Shown: piece by piece, positions 14,539-23,237 of the stretch
Numbering within the stretch: position 1 is the first letter of the stretch
Layout: every line of letters begins with the position of its first letter
Assembly (NCBI GenBank): GCA_013697825.1
Contig: JACCWD010000129.1
Span: 1-32,466 of the forward strand
Reading direction: 5' to 3'
Source: Rubrobacter sp.
Lineage (GTDB): Bacteria; Actinomycetota; Rubrobacteria; Rubrobacterales; Rubrobacteraceae
DNA length: 32,466 nt
Program-made: the position numbers and the translations under genes
Notes under the pieces: model-generated
What the model saw: the letters and a program-made list of their open reading frames with translations, nothing else
Databases searched by the model: none
Told to the model about the DNA's origin: nothing

Positions 14539-16107
14539 ATGGCTGAGGCACCGTACTTGATGGGCATCGACGGAGGAACCGGGGGCGTGAGGGTTGGCAT
14601 CTTCGACTGCGAGGGAACCGCCCTCGTCTTCCGCGGTGTCGAACACGGCACGAACTTCCCGCGCTCGGGGTGGGCGGAGCAAAGCCCCGACGACTGGTGG
14701 TCGTGCCTGTGCGAGGCGAGCCGGAAAGCCGTCGCCGACAGCGGCGTCCCGCCCGAGGAGATCGCCGGTATCTCCACCGACGCCACCACATGCACCGTCG
14801 TCGCGATGGACGGGCAAAACCGGGTGCTTCGACCCGCGCTTTTATGGATGGACGTGCGGGCCTCGGATCAAGCCCTCCGCGTTCAGCAAACCGGGGACCC
14901 GGCCCTCAAATACAACGGATACGGCCCCTCCTCCGCCGAGTGGATGCCCTCGAAAACCTTGTGGCTGAAAGAGAACGAGCCGGAGACGTACGACGCGGCG
15001 GAGCGCATATGCGACTACGCGGACTGGATGACCTTCCGCCTCACGGGCGAGTGGACGGCCTCCATAAACACCGCGAGCTTCCGCGCATACTACGACCGCG
15101 ACACCGGCGGATGGCCGGAGAGTTTGTATGACTCCCTCGGAATCGGCGACGTGCTCGAAAAGTTCCCCCCGCGAGTCCTCGACATGGGAGCGGCGGTCGG
15201 CGGTTTGACAAAGGAAGCCGCCGAAGAGATGGGTTTGCCGGAGGGTATTCCGGTCGCGCAAGGCGGGGGCGACGCTTTCGTCGGCGCGCTCGGACTCGGC
15301 GTGACGGAGCCGGGGAAGCTCGCTCTCATCACCGGCTCTTCGCACGTCATCGTCGGACAGGCCGCCGAGCCTCACTACGGGCGCGGGTTCTTCGGGTCGT
15401 ACACGGACGGCATCATGCCGGGGCAATACAGCGTGGAGGGCGGACAAGTGAGTACCGGCTCCATCGTCGCGTGGTTCAAAAACCAGTTCGCCGGGGAGGC
15501 GATGGCCGAGGCGAAGGAGCGCGGCGTCGACCCGTACGACGTCCTCAACGAGCAAGCCCGCGACATCCCCGTTGGATCCGACGGCCTCATCGTCATCGAC
15601 TATTTCCAGGGGAATCGCACCCCGTACACCGACCCGCTCGCCCGAGGCATGATGTGGGGGCTTTCGCTCGGCCACACCCCGGCCCATATGTTCCGGGCGA
15701 TCCTCGAAGGCATTTGCTACGGAACCGAGCATATCTTCCGCACGATGCGCGAGAAGGGCTTCCAGCCGGGCGAGTGCGTCGTCGCCGGAGGCCCGACGAA
15801 GAGCGACCTTTGGATGCAAATGCACGCCGACGTCTCGAACGTCCCCGTCTCCTTCACCACCGAGGGCGAAGGCCCCGTACTCGGCTCCGCGATGCTCGCC
15901 GCCGTCGGAGCGGGCGTGTACCCGGACATCCAAACCGCCGCCGAGCATATGGTCCACACCGAACGAACCATCGAACCGAACCCCGAGGCGCATGAGGCGT
16001 ACAAATTCTATGTGGATCGGTACATAGACACGTACCCGCAAATGCGCGAGCCGATGCACGCGACCGCCCGCCACCTCGCGGGCGAGGGAAAGATGGCCGA
16101 AGCGTAG
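14539..16107 (+). CDS. FGGY-family carbohydrate kinase (copy 1)
   Basis: This is an ATP-dependent kinase of a sugar or polyol, ribulokinase/xylulokinase-like, with 522 residues. The phosphate-binding loop GIDGGTGGVR is at 9-18, MDVRASDQA at 104-112, the general base D245 in QGGGDAFVGALG, and an adenosine motif region ALITGSSHVIVG. The ATG at 14539 has GGAAAGGAGAG upstream. It aligns without gaps over at least 250 residues with the kinase at 25360 and is about three-quarters identical to it over the first 50, so the two are duplicates or close specialists at opposite ends of the cluster. It is the first gene after the GlpP leader. The substrate cannot be read from the sequence. Confidence 0.9.
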   Translation: MAEAPYLMGIDGGTGGVRVGIFDCEGTALVFRGVEHGTNFPRSGWAEQSPDDWWSCLCEASRKAVADSGVPPEEIAGISTDATTCTVVAMDGQNRVLRPALLWMDVRASDQALRVQQTGDPALKYNGYGPSSAEWMPSKTLWLKENEPETYDAAERICDYADWMTFRLTGEWTASINTASFRAYYDRDTGGWPESLYDSLGIGDVLEKFPPRVLDMGAAVGGLTKEAAEEMGLPEGIPVAQGGGDAFVGALGLGVTEPGKLALITGSSHVIVGQAAEPHYGRGFFGSYTDGIMPGQYSVEGGQVSTGSIVAWFKNQFAGEAMAEAKERGVDPYDVLNEQARDIPVGSDGLIVIDYFQGNRTPYTDPLARGMMWGLSLGHTPAHMFRAILEGICYGTEHIFRTMREKGFQPGECVVAGGPTKSDLWMQMHADVSNVPVSFTTEGEGPVLGSAMLAAVGAGVYPDIQTAAEHMVHTERTIEPNPEAHEAYKFYVDRYIDTYPQMREPMHATARHLAGEGKMAEA

Positions 16108-16113
16108 CCGACC

Positions 16114-16145
16114 GGGGCGGCTCCGCGAGCATCGGGGGCCGCCCC
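16114..16145 (+). repeat. GC-rich hairpin between kinase and aldolase genes
   Basis: GGGGCGGC (16114-16121) pairs perfectly with GCCGCCCC (16138-16145) over a 16-base loop. No U-tract follows, so an mRNA-stabilising or attenuating stem is more likely than a terminator. Confidence 0.6.
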
Positions 16146-16177
16146 GCAAACGAACACACGAAAAGGGGGAGAACCAC

Positions 16178-16972
16178 ATGAGCGGCACGAACCTCAGACT
16201 CGGACGGCTCTTCGACCGCGAGAGCGGACGTTCCTTCATAACCGCCTTCGATCATGGAGGGAGCCTCCGGGTTCCGCCGGAGTCCGGGGGAGCGGTCGAG
16301 GTCGTCGAACGTATCGTCGCGGGCGACCCGGACGGAGTCCTCATCACACCCGGCCTCCTCAAACAATCGTCCCATCTCTTCGCCTTCCGGGGCGCGCCCG
16401 TCCCCGTCGTGCGTGCCGACTGGACGACGCTCGACGAACGCACGAGGGAACTCGGGGAGCATTACCGCGTCCTCCTCGGCCCGGCGGATGCGGCTTCGCT
16501 CGGAGCCGGGGCGGTCGTCATGTTCCTCATCCACGGCCCGGAGGAGGGCGCGATGTTCGCGGATAATGTGGCCGCCGTCGCCGAAGCCGCCTCCGAGGCC
16601 CGCGACGCGGGGATTCCACTCATCGTCGAGGCGACGTTGTGGGGTTCGCGTGTCGAGGATCGGAAAGACCCCGACCTCCTCGCGTACATATGCCGGATGG
16701 CTGCCGAACTCGGGGCCGACGCGGTGAAGACCGAATACACCGGAGACCCCGCCACGATGGCCGAGGTCGTCGAGGGATGCCCGGTCCCCATCCTCACCCT
16801 CGGCGGCGCGAAGAGCGGGTCGGAGGAAGCCGTCGTCGAAGCCGCTCGCGGAGCTATCGAGGGCGGCGCGAAGGGCATCATATTCGGAAGGAACGTGTGG
16901 ATGGCCGACGACCCGGTCGGGATGTCGAAGGCTCTCCGCGAAGTCGTCCACGGCGTCCCGGTGAGGAGATAA
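16178..16972 (+). CDS. Class I aldolase of the FbaB/LsrF (DeoC-fold) family
   Basis: This is a 264-residue Schiff-base aldolase. Family marks are AFDHG (23-27), DGVLITPGLL (52-61), the lysine K184 in ADAVKTEYTGD as probable Schiff-base residue, ILTLGGAKSG (205-214) and IIFGRNVW (234-241) near the phosphate site. Members split or form ketose phosphates (FbaB, LacD-like) or process autoinducer-2 phosphate (LsrF). The gene has a strong GGGGGAG ribosome binding site and is three bases before the dehydrogenase gene. With kinases on both sides, its substrate is likely a phosphorylated ketose made by them, giving a triose phosphate plus a small aldehyde; this is inference. Confidence 0.85.
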   Translation: MSGTNLRLGRLFDRESGRSFITAFDHGGSLRVPPESGGAVEVVERIVAGDPDGVLITPGLLKQSSHLFAFRGAPVPVVRADWTTLDERTRELGEHYRVLLGPADAASLGAGAVVMFLIHGPEEGAMFADNVAAVAEAASEARDAGIPLIVEATLWGSRVEDRKDPDLLAYICRMAAELGADAVKTEYTGDPATMAEVVEGCPVPILTLGGAKSGSEEAVVEAARGAIEGGAKGIIFGRNVWMADDPVGMSKALREVVHGVPVRR

Positions 16973-16975
16973 ATT

Positions 16976-18028
16976 ATGGAGATACTTTGCGTCGGGGACC
17001 TTTTCCTCTCCTCGGAGAACTTCCGAAAGGCCATCGAGGACGCGCTCGGAGACGGTTCGCACACGGTGCGCGAAGTTTCGTGGGCCGGGGAGAAGGCCGA
17101 GGAACAACATCATCTCCAGCAGATCATGGAGGTCGAAGGCTCCGAAGCCGTCCCGACCCCGGATGAGATCGTCGAAGCCATCGGCGAGGCGGAGATCATC
17201 GCCGTCCACTTCGCCCCGATCCCGGAGGCCGTCCTCGAAGCGGGATCGAATCTGAAAGCCGTCGTCGTCGCTCGCGCGGGCTTCGAGAACGTGAACGTCG
17301 AGGCGGCAAACGAGCGGAGCGTCGCCGTCGTGAACCTCGTCGGGCGGAACGCCCCGGCGGTCGCCGAGCAAGCCATCGCCCTCATGCTCGCCGAAACACG
17401 GGACATCGCCCGCGTTGACCGGGGCATCCGGGAAGGAAAGTGGCCGAAGAAGTTCCCCGCCACGCCGTACGACCTTTTCGGTCGGACGGTCGGACTCATC
17501 GGGTTCGGACAAGTCGCCCGGCAACTCGCCCCCCGCATCTCCGGCTTCGAGGTGAAATTGCTCGTGTGCGATCCATACGTGGATGCGGAGACCATCGGAT
17601 CCTTCGGCGGCGAGAAGGTGGACGACATGGACACCGTCTTCCGCGAGTCGGATTTCGTGAGCCTCCACGCCCGCCTCACCGAGGAGACACACCGCTTCAT
17701 CGGGCGCGAACACTTCGACCTCATGAAGCCGACGGCGTTCTTCATAAATAACGCCCGAAGCCGCATGGTTCGCTACGATGACCTCCTCGAAGTTTTGAAG
17801 GAGGGCCGCATCGCCGGGGCCGCCCTCGACGTCCACGACGACGAGCCGCTCGGCGAGGGGAGTCCGTGGACGGAACTCGAAAACGTAACGCTCGCTCCGC
17901 ACATCGCCGGAAGCACAACGAGCACGTGGGAGAACTCCGTCCTCATGACGGCGGAGGCCGTGAAGGAACTCGCCGACACGGGACGAGCGACGAACACGGT
18001 GAACGCCGAGAGTTTGGAGGGGCGATGA
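16976..18028 (+). CDS. D-2-hydroxyacid dehydrogenase, SerA-like
   Basis: This is an NAD-dependent oxidoreductase of the D-isomer 2-hydroxyacid dehydrogenase family, 350 residues. The dinucleotide motif is VGLIGFGQVA (172-181) with acidic D199 after the second strand, implying NAD. The catalytic set fits R261 (NNARSRMV), E290 (DVHDDEPL) and H309 (APHIAG). It lacks the C-terminal ACT domain of some SerA proteins. An N-terminal stretch before residue 60 is family-poor. The ATGA overlap with the following kinase makes aldolase, dehydrogenase and kinase one coupled block. It probably handles a hydroxyacid or acid phosphate in the pathway rather than serine synthesis. Confidence 0.87.
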   Translation: MEILCVGDLFLSSENFRKAIEDALGDGSHTVREVSWAGEKAEEQHHLQQIMEVEGSEAVPTPDEIVEAIGEAEIIAVHFAPIPEAVLEAGSNLKAVVVARAGFENVNVEAANERSVAVVNLVGRNAPAVAEQAIALMLAETRDIARVDRGIREGKWPKKFPATPYDLFGRTVGLIGFGQVARQLAPRISGFEVKLLVCDPYVDAETIGSFGGEKVDDMDTVFRESDFVSLHARLTEETHRFIGREHFDLMKPTAFFINNARSRMVRYDDLLEVLKEGRIAGAALDVHDDEPLGEGSPWTELENVTLAPHIAGSTTSTWENSVLMTAEAVKELADTGRATNTVNAESLEGR

Positions 18029-19530
18029 GTCCTTATCTTCTCGGCATTGACAGCGGAAACACCTCGACGAAGGCGGTCGTGTTCGACGAGGAAGGGTACG
18101 AGCGGGGCGTCGGGAACGTGAACAACGAGCAAATAAACTCGCATCCCCGCTGGGTCGAACAGGATATGGAAAAGGCGTGGGAAAACTGCCGGGACGCGGT
18201 TCGGAAGGCGATACTCGCCGCGAAAGTAGACGGCAAAGACATCTCCGCCGTCGGGATGTCGGGCCACGGCGACGGCATATACCTCGTGGACGAGCGCGGC
18301 GAGCCGACATGGAACGGCATCCACTCCATGGACTCGCGGGCGCACAAGCTCCTCGCCCGCTGGAACGAGTCGAGCATCGGGGACCGGGCGCTCAAATTCA
18401 ACGGGCAACGACCCTTCGCCGCCCTTCCGCCCGTCCTCCTCGCGTGGTTCAAAGAGAATCAGCCGGAGGTTTTGGAGAGGACGCGGTGGGTTCTTTACGT
18501 GAAGGATTGGCTCCGATACAAACTCACCGGGGAATACGCCACCGACCCCTCCGAAGCGTCGAGCGGCTTCACCGACGTGAGGACGCAAGATTACTCCGAC
18601 GAGGCGTACGAGATATACGACCTCGAAGAAGTCCGGGGAAAGCTCCCCCCCATCGTTGGATGCACCGAGGTCGTCGGAAAGGTCACGGAAGAAGCCGCCC
18701 GTCTCACGGGGCTCGAAGCGGGGACTCCGGTGGTGTGCGGGGCGCATGATGTGGATTGCGCCTCCGTCGGGGTCGGGTGCGTCGAGGTGGGCGACCTCAC
18801 CATGATCGCCGGTACATGGTCCATAAACGAGGTCGTGAACGACGAGCCGACCTTCAACGAAGGCGCGGCGTGCCGAAATTTCGTGAAGCCCGGACTATGG
18901 CTGAACATGTCCGCCTCCCCGACCTCGGCGACGAACCTCGAATGGTTCGTCCAAAAAATGTGCCCCCTCGAAGTGAAGCACTCGAAGGACATGGGAGTCT
19001 CGCCCTTCGCGTTCGTCAACGAGGAAGTGAAGCGCGTGATGAACGACGACTCGCGGGTTTTCTACCACCCCTTCATATACTCCTCGCCCCACGGCGACGA
19101 CGCGACCGGGGGCTTCTTCGGCCTCCGCGGATGGCATACGCGGGGCCACCTCCTCCGGGCCATCTTCGAGGGCGTCGCTTTCAACCACAAAACGCACGTG
19201 GACATTCTCCGGGGAGCCTTCGACGTGAAGCGGGTGAGGCTCACCGGGGGAGGCTCGACGAGCCGGACATGGTCGCAAATCTTCGCCGACACCCTCGGCG
19301 AGACCGTCGAGGTGACGGGGGCGGGGGAGACGGGCGCGCTCGGAGCGGCATTGTGCGCCGGGGTCGGAACCGGAATATACGGCTCGCTCGAAGAAGCGGC
19401 GGAGAGCGTCATCCGGGCCTTCCGCATCCACGAGCCCGATCCGAGAAACACCGCACGCCTCGCCGAGGCATACGAGACGCACCTGTCCCTCGTCGAGAGA
19501 ATGGAGCCGGTATGGCCGCGCACGGGATGA
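18025..19530 (+). CDS. FGGY-family carbohydrate kinase (copy 2, LyxK/EryA-like)
   Basis: This second kinase has 501 residues and is only distantly related to the other two. Motifs are GIDSGNTSTKAVVF (7-20), GMSGHGDGIYLVD (77-89), D242 in CGAHDVDCASVG as catalytic base, and LTGGGSTSRTWSQIFAD in the C-terminal ATP-binding half. The GHGDG and NTSTKAVVFD patterns resemble L-xylulose/erythritol-type kinases of the family more than glycerol kinase. The ATG at 18025 overlaps the previous stop. Two unlike FGGY kinases in one cluster suggest either two substrates or kinases for two intermediates. Confidence 0.88.
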   Translation: MSPYLLGIDSGNTSTKAVVFDEEGYERGVGNVNNEQINSHPRWVEQDMEKAWENCRDAVRKAILAAKVDGKDISAVGMSGHGDGIYLVDERGEPTWNGIHSMDSRAHKLLARWNESSIGDRALKFNGQRPFAALPPVLLAWFKENQPEVLERTRWVLYVKDWLRYKLTGEYATDPSEASSGFTDVRTQDYSDEAYEIYDLEEVRGKLPPIVGCTEVVGKVTEEAARLTGLEAGTPVVCGAHDVDCASVGVGCVEVGDLTMIAGTWSINEVVNDEPTFNEGAACRNFVKPGLWLNMSASPTSATNLEWFVQKMCPLEVKHSKDMGVSPFAFVNEEVKRVMNDDSRVFYHPFIYSSPHGDDATGGFFGLRGWHTRGHLLRAIFEGVAFNHKTHVDILRGAFDVKRVRLTGGGSTSRTWSQIFADTLGETVEVTGAGETGALGAALCAGVGTGIYGSLEEAAESVIRAFRIHEPDPRNTARLAEAYETHLSLVERMEPVWPRTG

Positions 19531-19560
19531 CCTTCGGGCGCCGGAAGGCGGTTCGGGACG

Positions 19561-19638
19561 GCTGTTTATTGGTTATTGGTTACGGGTTGTTGGCAAAAAC
19601 CAAAAACCAAAAACCAATAACCAATAACCAAGTACAGC
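19561..19638. repeat. Perfect 16-bp word-repeat palindrome
   Basis: TTATTGGTTATTGGTT (19566-19581) is matched by its exact reverse complement at 19612-19627, with outer GCTGT/ACAGC at 19561-19565 and 19634-19638. The loop contains three CAAAAAC words. Composition is strikingly AT-rich against the neighbouring genes. Confidence 0.8.
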
Positions 19639-19654
19639 CGAAGGCGGAGCGACC

Positions 19655-20638
19655 GTGATCCTTTGCGTCGGCGGAACGCCCGCGATGCAACGAACGCTCT
19701 CTTTCGAGCGTCTCGTTCCTGGCGAGGTGAACCGCGCCACGGAAGTGCGCGTAACGGCCTCTGGGAAGGTCACGAACGCCGCCCGCGTCGCGGCCACGCT
19801 CGGGAGCCGATCCACATTCGTCTCTTTCCTCGGCGGAGACTCGGGCCGCTTCGTGGCCGAAAAACTCGACGAGGACGGCGTCTCACACGACGTGGTGTGG
19901 ACCGACGCTCCCACGCGCACATGCGCGACCCTCCTCCACGACGGCGGCGAGGCGACCGAACTCGTCGAGGAAGCGCGCCCCGTCTCCGCCGAGGATGCCG
20001 CCGCGCTCGAAGAGGTCGCGCGAAAGCATCTCCCCGGAGCCGACGCGCTTTGTCTCATCGGTTCCCTCCCCTCCGGCATCCCGGAAAATTTCTATGCGCG
20101 GCTCGTCGAAGCGGCGAACGAGACGGGTGTCCCGACCCTCGTGGACGCGCAGAAAGCTCCGCTCCTCGAAGCCCTCGCCGCCCGCCCCTTCGTCGTGAAA
20201 CCGAACCTCGAAGAAGCCGTCGCGACGCTCGAACTTCGGGGAGGCGCCGACGCCCGCGAAGCGGCACTCGCGCTCGTGGAGGCGGGAGCGCGGTGGGCCA
20301 TCGTCTCCGAAGGGGCGGATGGCTCCGTGCTCGCCGAAGGATCGGGGCGGACGTGGCGCATATCGCCGCCGAAGCTCGAAGCGGTGAACCCCATCGGCTC
20401 CGGCGATTCGATGGCGGCGGGCCTCCTTCACTCACTCACGCGAGGCTCCTCCGTGCCGGAGGCCGCCGCGTACGGGACGGCGTGCGCCGCCGCGAACGTC
20501 CTCACGAAAACCTCCGGCGTCGTGAGGCTTTCGGATGTCGAGGAGCTCTCGCCGAGGGTGCGGATCTCGGAAGAGCCGACGCGCCCCGACGCAATGGAAA
20601 GACACGGTCGTCCGGTCGCGGAAAGGGAACGAAAATGA
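19655..20638 (+). CDS. PfkB-family kinase (1-phosphofructokinase-like)
   Basis: This 327-residue ribokinase-fold kinase phosphorylates a sugar or sugar phosphate. The start is GTG at 19655 with GGCGGAG upstream. The N-terminal pattern SGKVTNAARVAATLG (36-50) parallels the GKGINVARxL motif of 1-phosphofructokinase and tagatose-6-phosphate kinase. KPNLEEAVATL (182-192) is also typical, and the C-terminal anion-hole/base motif NPIGSGDSMAAG holds D251. Being of the sugar-phosphate kinase branch, it could make a bisphosphate for the FbaB-like aldolase. The last ~30 residues beyond the fold are charged and variable. Its stop overlaps a small downstream frame by ATGA. Confidence 0.87.
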   Translation: MILCVGGTPAMQRTLSFERLVPGEVNRATEVRVTASGKVTNAARVAATLGSRSTFVSFLGGDSGRFVAEKLDEDGVSHDVVWTDAPTRTCATLLHDGGEATELVEEARPVSAEDAAALEEVARKHLPGADALCLIGSLPSGIPENFYARLVEAANETGVPTLVDAQKAPLLEALAARPFVVKPNLEEAVATLELRGGADAREAALALVEAGARWAIVSEGADGSVLAEGSGRTWRISPPKLEAVNPIGSGDSMAAGLLHSLTRGSSVPEAAAYGTACAAANVLTKTSGVVRLSDVEELSPRVRISEEPTRPDAMERHGRPVAERERK

Positions 20639-20835
20639 CGAGTGTCTCCGGTTTGAAACCGTTGGGAAGGAACATCCTTCGCGGGTGGCGCGGGCGAGAT
20701 ACCCGTGCCACCGAAAAGCCATCTCCATCCGGTGGCGGAAGGGGGATGGAAATGATGAGCATCTCCGGTTTGGAAGCGGTGGAAAGGAACACCATCGCGG
20801 GCGAGATGTCCGCGCCCTCGGAAGGGGAGCCGAAA
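20611..20835. repeat. Imperfect 117-bp tandem repeat with internal hairpin
   Basis: Unit 1 starts at about 20611 and unit 2 at about 20728; for example the ATG-Gly-rich segment at 20635 recurs at 20752 with scattered changes. The period of 117 is a multiple of three. Unit 1 also holds a hairpin GGTGGCGCGGG / CCCGTGCCACC at 20684-20712. Confidence 0.7.
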
Positions 20836-20841
20836 TGTTAG
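20635..20841 (+). CDS. Possible small repeat-encoded protein bridging two genes
   Basis: A 68-codon frame starts with ATG inside the pfkB stop (ATGA, 20635-20638) and ends with TAG overlapping the dehydrogenase start (ATGTTAG, 20835-20841). It is made of two 39-codon repeats beginning MTSVSGLKPLGRN and MSISGLEAVERN. The overlaps would couple translation of the kinase to the dehydrogenase across an otherwise empty 196-bp spacer. There is no recognisable domain, and it may be only an in-frame passage through a non-coding repeat. Confidence 0.3.
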   Translation: MTSVSGLKPLGRNILRGWRGRDTRATEKPSPSGGGRGMEMMSISGLEAVERNTIAGEMSAPSEGEPKC

Positions 20842-21872
20842 CCGCCGTGTTTCGAGGGCCGGGGGAACTCGACGTGACCGAGGTTCCGACGCCGGAGGCC
20901 GGTCCGGGCGAGATTCTCGTGAAGGTCGGGGCGAATACGGTGTGCGGCACCGATGTCCGTATCCTCCGCGGCGAGAAGACGAGGGGCATCGCCCGCGACT
21001 TCATCCTCGGCCACGAGTTCGCCGGGCATGTCGCCGAGGTTGGGCGCGGCGTCGAAGGGTATGAGGTCGGGTCTCCGGTCGTCATGGCTCCGGCCATGGC
21101 GTGCCTCCGGTGCCATTATTGCAAACGCGGCATGGAGAACGTGTGCGTCAACAAAAAGATAGTCGGCAACGTCGTGGACGGCGGCCTCGCCGAGTACATG
21201 AGAGTTCCGGCGGAGGCGGTCGCGGCGGGCAACCTCTTCGTCGCTCGGAAAGATATGCCGCCCGAGCATCTCGCGCTCGCGGAGCCGCTCGCGTGTTGCG
21301 TGAACGGACTCGGGAATTACCGGGTCGAACTCGACGACACCGTTCTCATACTCGGGGCGGGGCCGATCGGGTTGTTCCATCTCCAACTCGCGCTCCTCTC
21401 GGGGGCGGGGAAGGTCATCGTGAGCAATCCTTCCGAAGACCGCCGCGAGTTCGCGACGGAACTCGGGGCGCACGTCGTCGTCGACCCGACGACCGAAGAC
21501 CTCGCGGAAGCCGTGGCCGAACATACGGACGGGATCGGGGCGGACGTCGCGGTCATATGCATCGGGATTCCGGGCCTCGTGAACGACGCGATGCTAATGG
21601 TTCGGAAGGGCGGGCGGGTGAACGTGTTCGCGGGACTCGCCGGGGCGGGACGGTCGGAGGTCGAGGCGAACCTCATCCACTATAACGAGATCGTCGTCAC
21701 CGGAGCGTCCGACTCGAAGCGCGAAAACTACGACACGGCGCTCCGGCTCATCGAGAGCGGGCGCGTGGCGGTGGAGCGGATGGTCACGCACCGGTTCCCG
21801 CTCTCGGAGGCGGTCGAGGCGATAGAGAAGTCCGCGAGCGGCGAGGGAATAAAGGTGGCGGTGATGCCGTGA
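20835..21872 (+). CDS. Zinc-dependent medium-chain (polyol-type) dehydrogenase
   Basis: This NAD(P)-dependent zinc dehydrogenase has 345 residues, close to sorbitol/threonine dehydrogenase. Catalytic zinc ligands fit C37 (TVCGTD), H60-E61 (LGHEFAG) and E150 (ALAEPLAC). The structural-zinc cysteines are C90, C93, C96 and C104 (ACLRCHYCKRGMENVC). The nucleotide motif is LILGAGPIGL (171-180). The ATG at 20835 follows GAAGGGGAG. It would oxidise a sugar alcohol to a ketose, the step before or after phosphorylation by the neighbouring kinases. The substrate is not predictable from sequence. Confidence 0.9.
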   Translation: MLAAVFRGPGELDVTEVPTPEAGPGEILVKVGANTVCGTDVRILRGEKTRGIARDFILGHEFAGHVAEVGRGVEGYEVGSPVVMAPAMACLRCHYCKRGMENVCVNKKIVGNVVDGGLAEYMRVPAEAVAAGNLFVARKDMPPEHLALAEPLACCVNGLGNYRVELDDTVLILGAGPIGLFHLQLALLSGAGKVIVSNPSEDRREFATELGAHVVVDPTTEDLAEAVAEHTDGIGADVAVICIGIPGLVNDAMLMVRKGGRVNVFAGLAGAGRSEVEANLIHYNEIVVTGASDSKRENYDTALRLIESGRVAVERMVTHRFPLSEAVEAIEKSASGEGIKVAVMP

Positions 21873-21886
21873 TGCTCCCTCCGGTC

Positions 21887-21933
21887 GCCGGGAGTCGGGA
21901 GCCGCTCGCTTTCGCTCGCTTCGGGAGTCGGGG
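21887..21933. repeat. GGGAGTCGGG repeat, left of HAD gene
   Basis: The segment begins GCCGGGAGTCGGGA and ends TCGGGAGTCGGGG with a CGCTCGCTTTCGCTCGC core. Its inverted relative lies at 23184-23221 on the other side of the HAD gene. The rest of the spacer (21873-22127) is GC-rich with repeated CCGGA-ACGGAG words and no gene. Confidence 0.65.
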
Positions 21934-22127
21934 TTTTATCGACTCTCTCCTCCCGGGTATCTTCGCCTCTCCGCCCGACGGGCCGACGGCGAGGGATTCG
22001 GCTCCGTGTTTTCCTCGTCTTCCGAAGCGGAGCCGGACACGGAGAAGCCGGATACGGAGCGAAGCGGCTTCCGACTTCCCGGAGCGACCGAAGCGAGCGA
22101 CCCGACCGAAGCAAAGGAGAGTGGGCG

Positions 22128-23000
22128 ATGAAAGAGACGGAAGGGGCTTCGCGGGGATCTCGCGTCCCGGACAAACTCTACGAAGGATACGTCTTCGACC
22201 TCGACGGCACGATATATCTCGGCGACGAACTCCTTCCCGGCGCGAAGCGGATGGTCGAGAAGATTCGCGAGCACGGGAAGCGCGTCGTCTTCCTCTCGAA
22301 CAATCCGACGAAGGGTTTGAAAGACTATGTCGAGAAATTGACGCGGCTCGGGCTTCCGACGCCGGAGGATGACATCGTGAACACCGTCGTCACGGCGACG
22401 GAGTATCTCCTTCAAAACCACCCCGACGCGACGGTGTACCCGATCTCCGAGGAGCCGCTCAAAGTCGCCCTCTCCGAGGCGGGCATCCGAATGAGCGAGG
22501 AGCCTTCGGAGATCGACATCGTGATCGCCTCGTATGATCGGGGCTTCGAATATAAAAAGCTCCAAATCGCCTTCGACGCGATATGGTTCCACAAACGGGC
22601 GTGGCTCATGATGACGAACCCGGATCGGTATTGCCCGTTTCCCGGAGGCCGCGGCGAGCCGGACGCCGCCGCCATCGTCGGTGCCATCGAGGGATGCACG
22701 GGGGAGAGGTGCCGCGTCAACGTCGGGAAGCCCTCTCCGGTGATGCTCGAGACCATCGAGAAGATGCTCGGCCTCGACGCGAAGGATTGCGTGATGACTG
22801 GGGATCGTCTTTATACCGAGATCCGGATGGCGAAAGACGCCGGAATGCCCTCGGTGGTCGTCCTCACAGGCGAAACGAAGGCCGAAGACCTCGAAAGCGA
22901 ACCACCGGAAAACCTCCCCGAGTTCGTCCTCGACCGAATAGACAAGCTCATCCCCCCGGGGATATGGAAGGAATCGGGATGGACGGAGAACGATGGATAG
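22128..23000 (+). CDS. HAD-IIA (NagD/phosphoglycolate-type) phosphatase
   Basis: This 290-residue hydrolase has the full HAD set: motif I DLDGT (24-28) with nucleophile D24 and acid D26, motif II LSNNP (56-60), motif III K201 (NVGKPSP) and motif IV GDRLYTEI (225-232). The large cap between motifs II and III is of the C2/NagD kind. Relatives remove phosphate from nucleotides, phosphoglycolate or glycerol phosphates. GGAGAG precedes the ATG at 22128. Sitting before a glycerol-1-phosphate dehydrogenase gene, it could dephosphorylate glycerol 1-phosphate or clear a dead-end sugar phosphate; both are inference. Confidence 0.9.
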   Translation: MKETEGASRGSRVPDKLYEGYVFDLDGTIYLGDELLPGAKRMVEKIREHGKRVVFLSNNPTKGLKDYVEKLTRLGLPTPEDDIVNTVVTATEYLLQNHPDATVYPISEEPLKVALSEAGIRMSEEPSEIDIVIASYDRGFEYKKLQIAFDAIWFHKRAWLMMTNPDRYCPFPGGRGEPDAAAIVGAIEGCTGERCRVNVGKPSPVMLETIEKMLGLDAKDCVMTGDRLYTEIRMAKDAGMPSVVVLTGETKAEDLESEPPENLPEFVLDRIDKLIPPGIWKESGWTENDG

Positions 23001-23183
23001 CCGGAACGAAAGCGCCGGGAATGAGGAGCCGCTCCGCGAGACACGCCATCGGCGCGTCTCTACGACGGAATTCGGGAAAGGCATATGGTCGAAACCCGGG
23101 TCACCGAGGCATCCGGTCGAAGTTCGGCGGGGTTTTGTCAAGCGGGAGGGCGATGGTGCCGGAGGAGTGGAAGCCGGGAACTC

Positions 23184-23221
23184 CCCGACTCCCGAAGCGA
23201 AGCGACATCCCGACTCCCGGC
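23184..23221. repeat. GGGAGTCGGG repeat (inverted), right of HAD gene
   Basis: Read on the minus strand this is GCCGGGAGTCGGGA, then a GTCGCTTCGC core, then TTCGGGAGTCGGGG, i.e. the 21887-21933 repeat inverted and eight to nine bases shorter in the middle. Nothing gene-like is supportable in 23001-23237 apart from the ribosome binding site GGAGGTG at 23229-23235. Confidence 0.65.
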
Positions 23222-23237
23222 ATTTACGGAGGTGTGC

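Noticed and set aside
15854-18310. Very long minus-strand frame opposite kinase, aldolase and dehydrogenase genes
   Set aside because: Spans three well-supported genes and their gaps; composition is low-complexity Arg/Asp/His. The same holds for minus-strand frames at 21936-24365 and 25117-26949.
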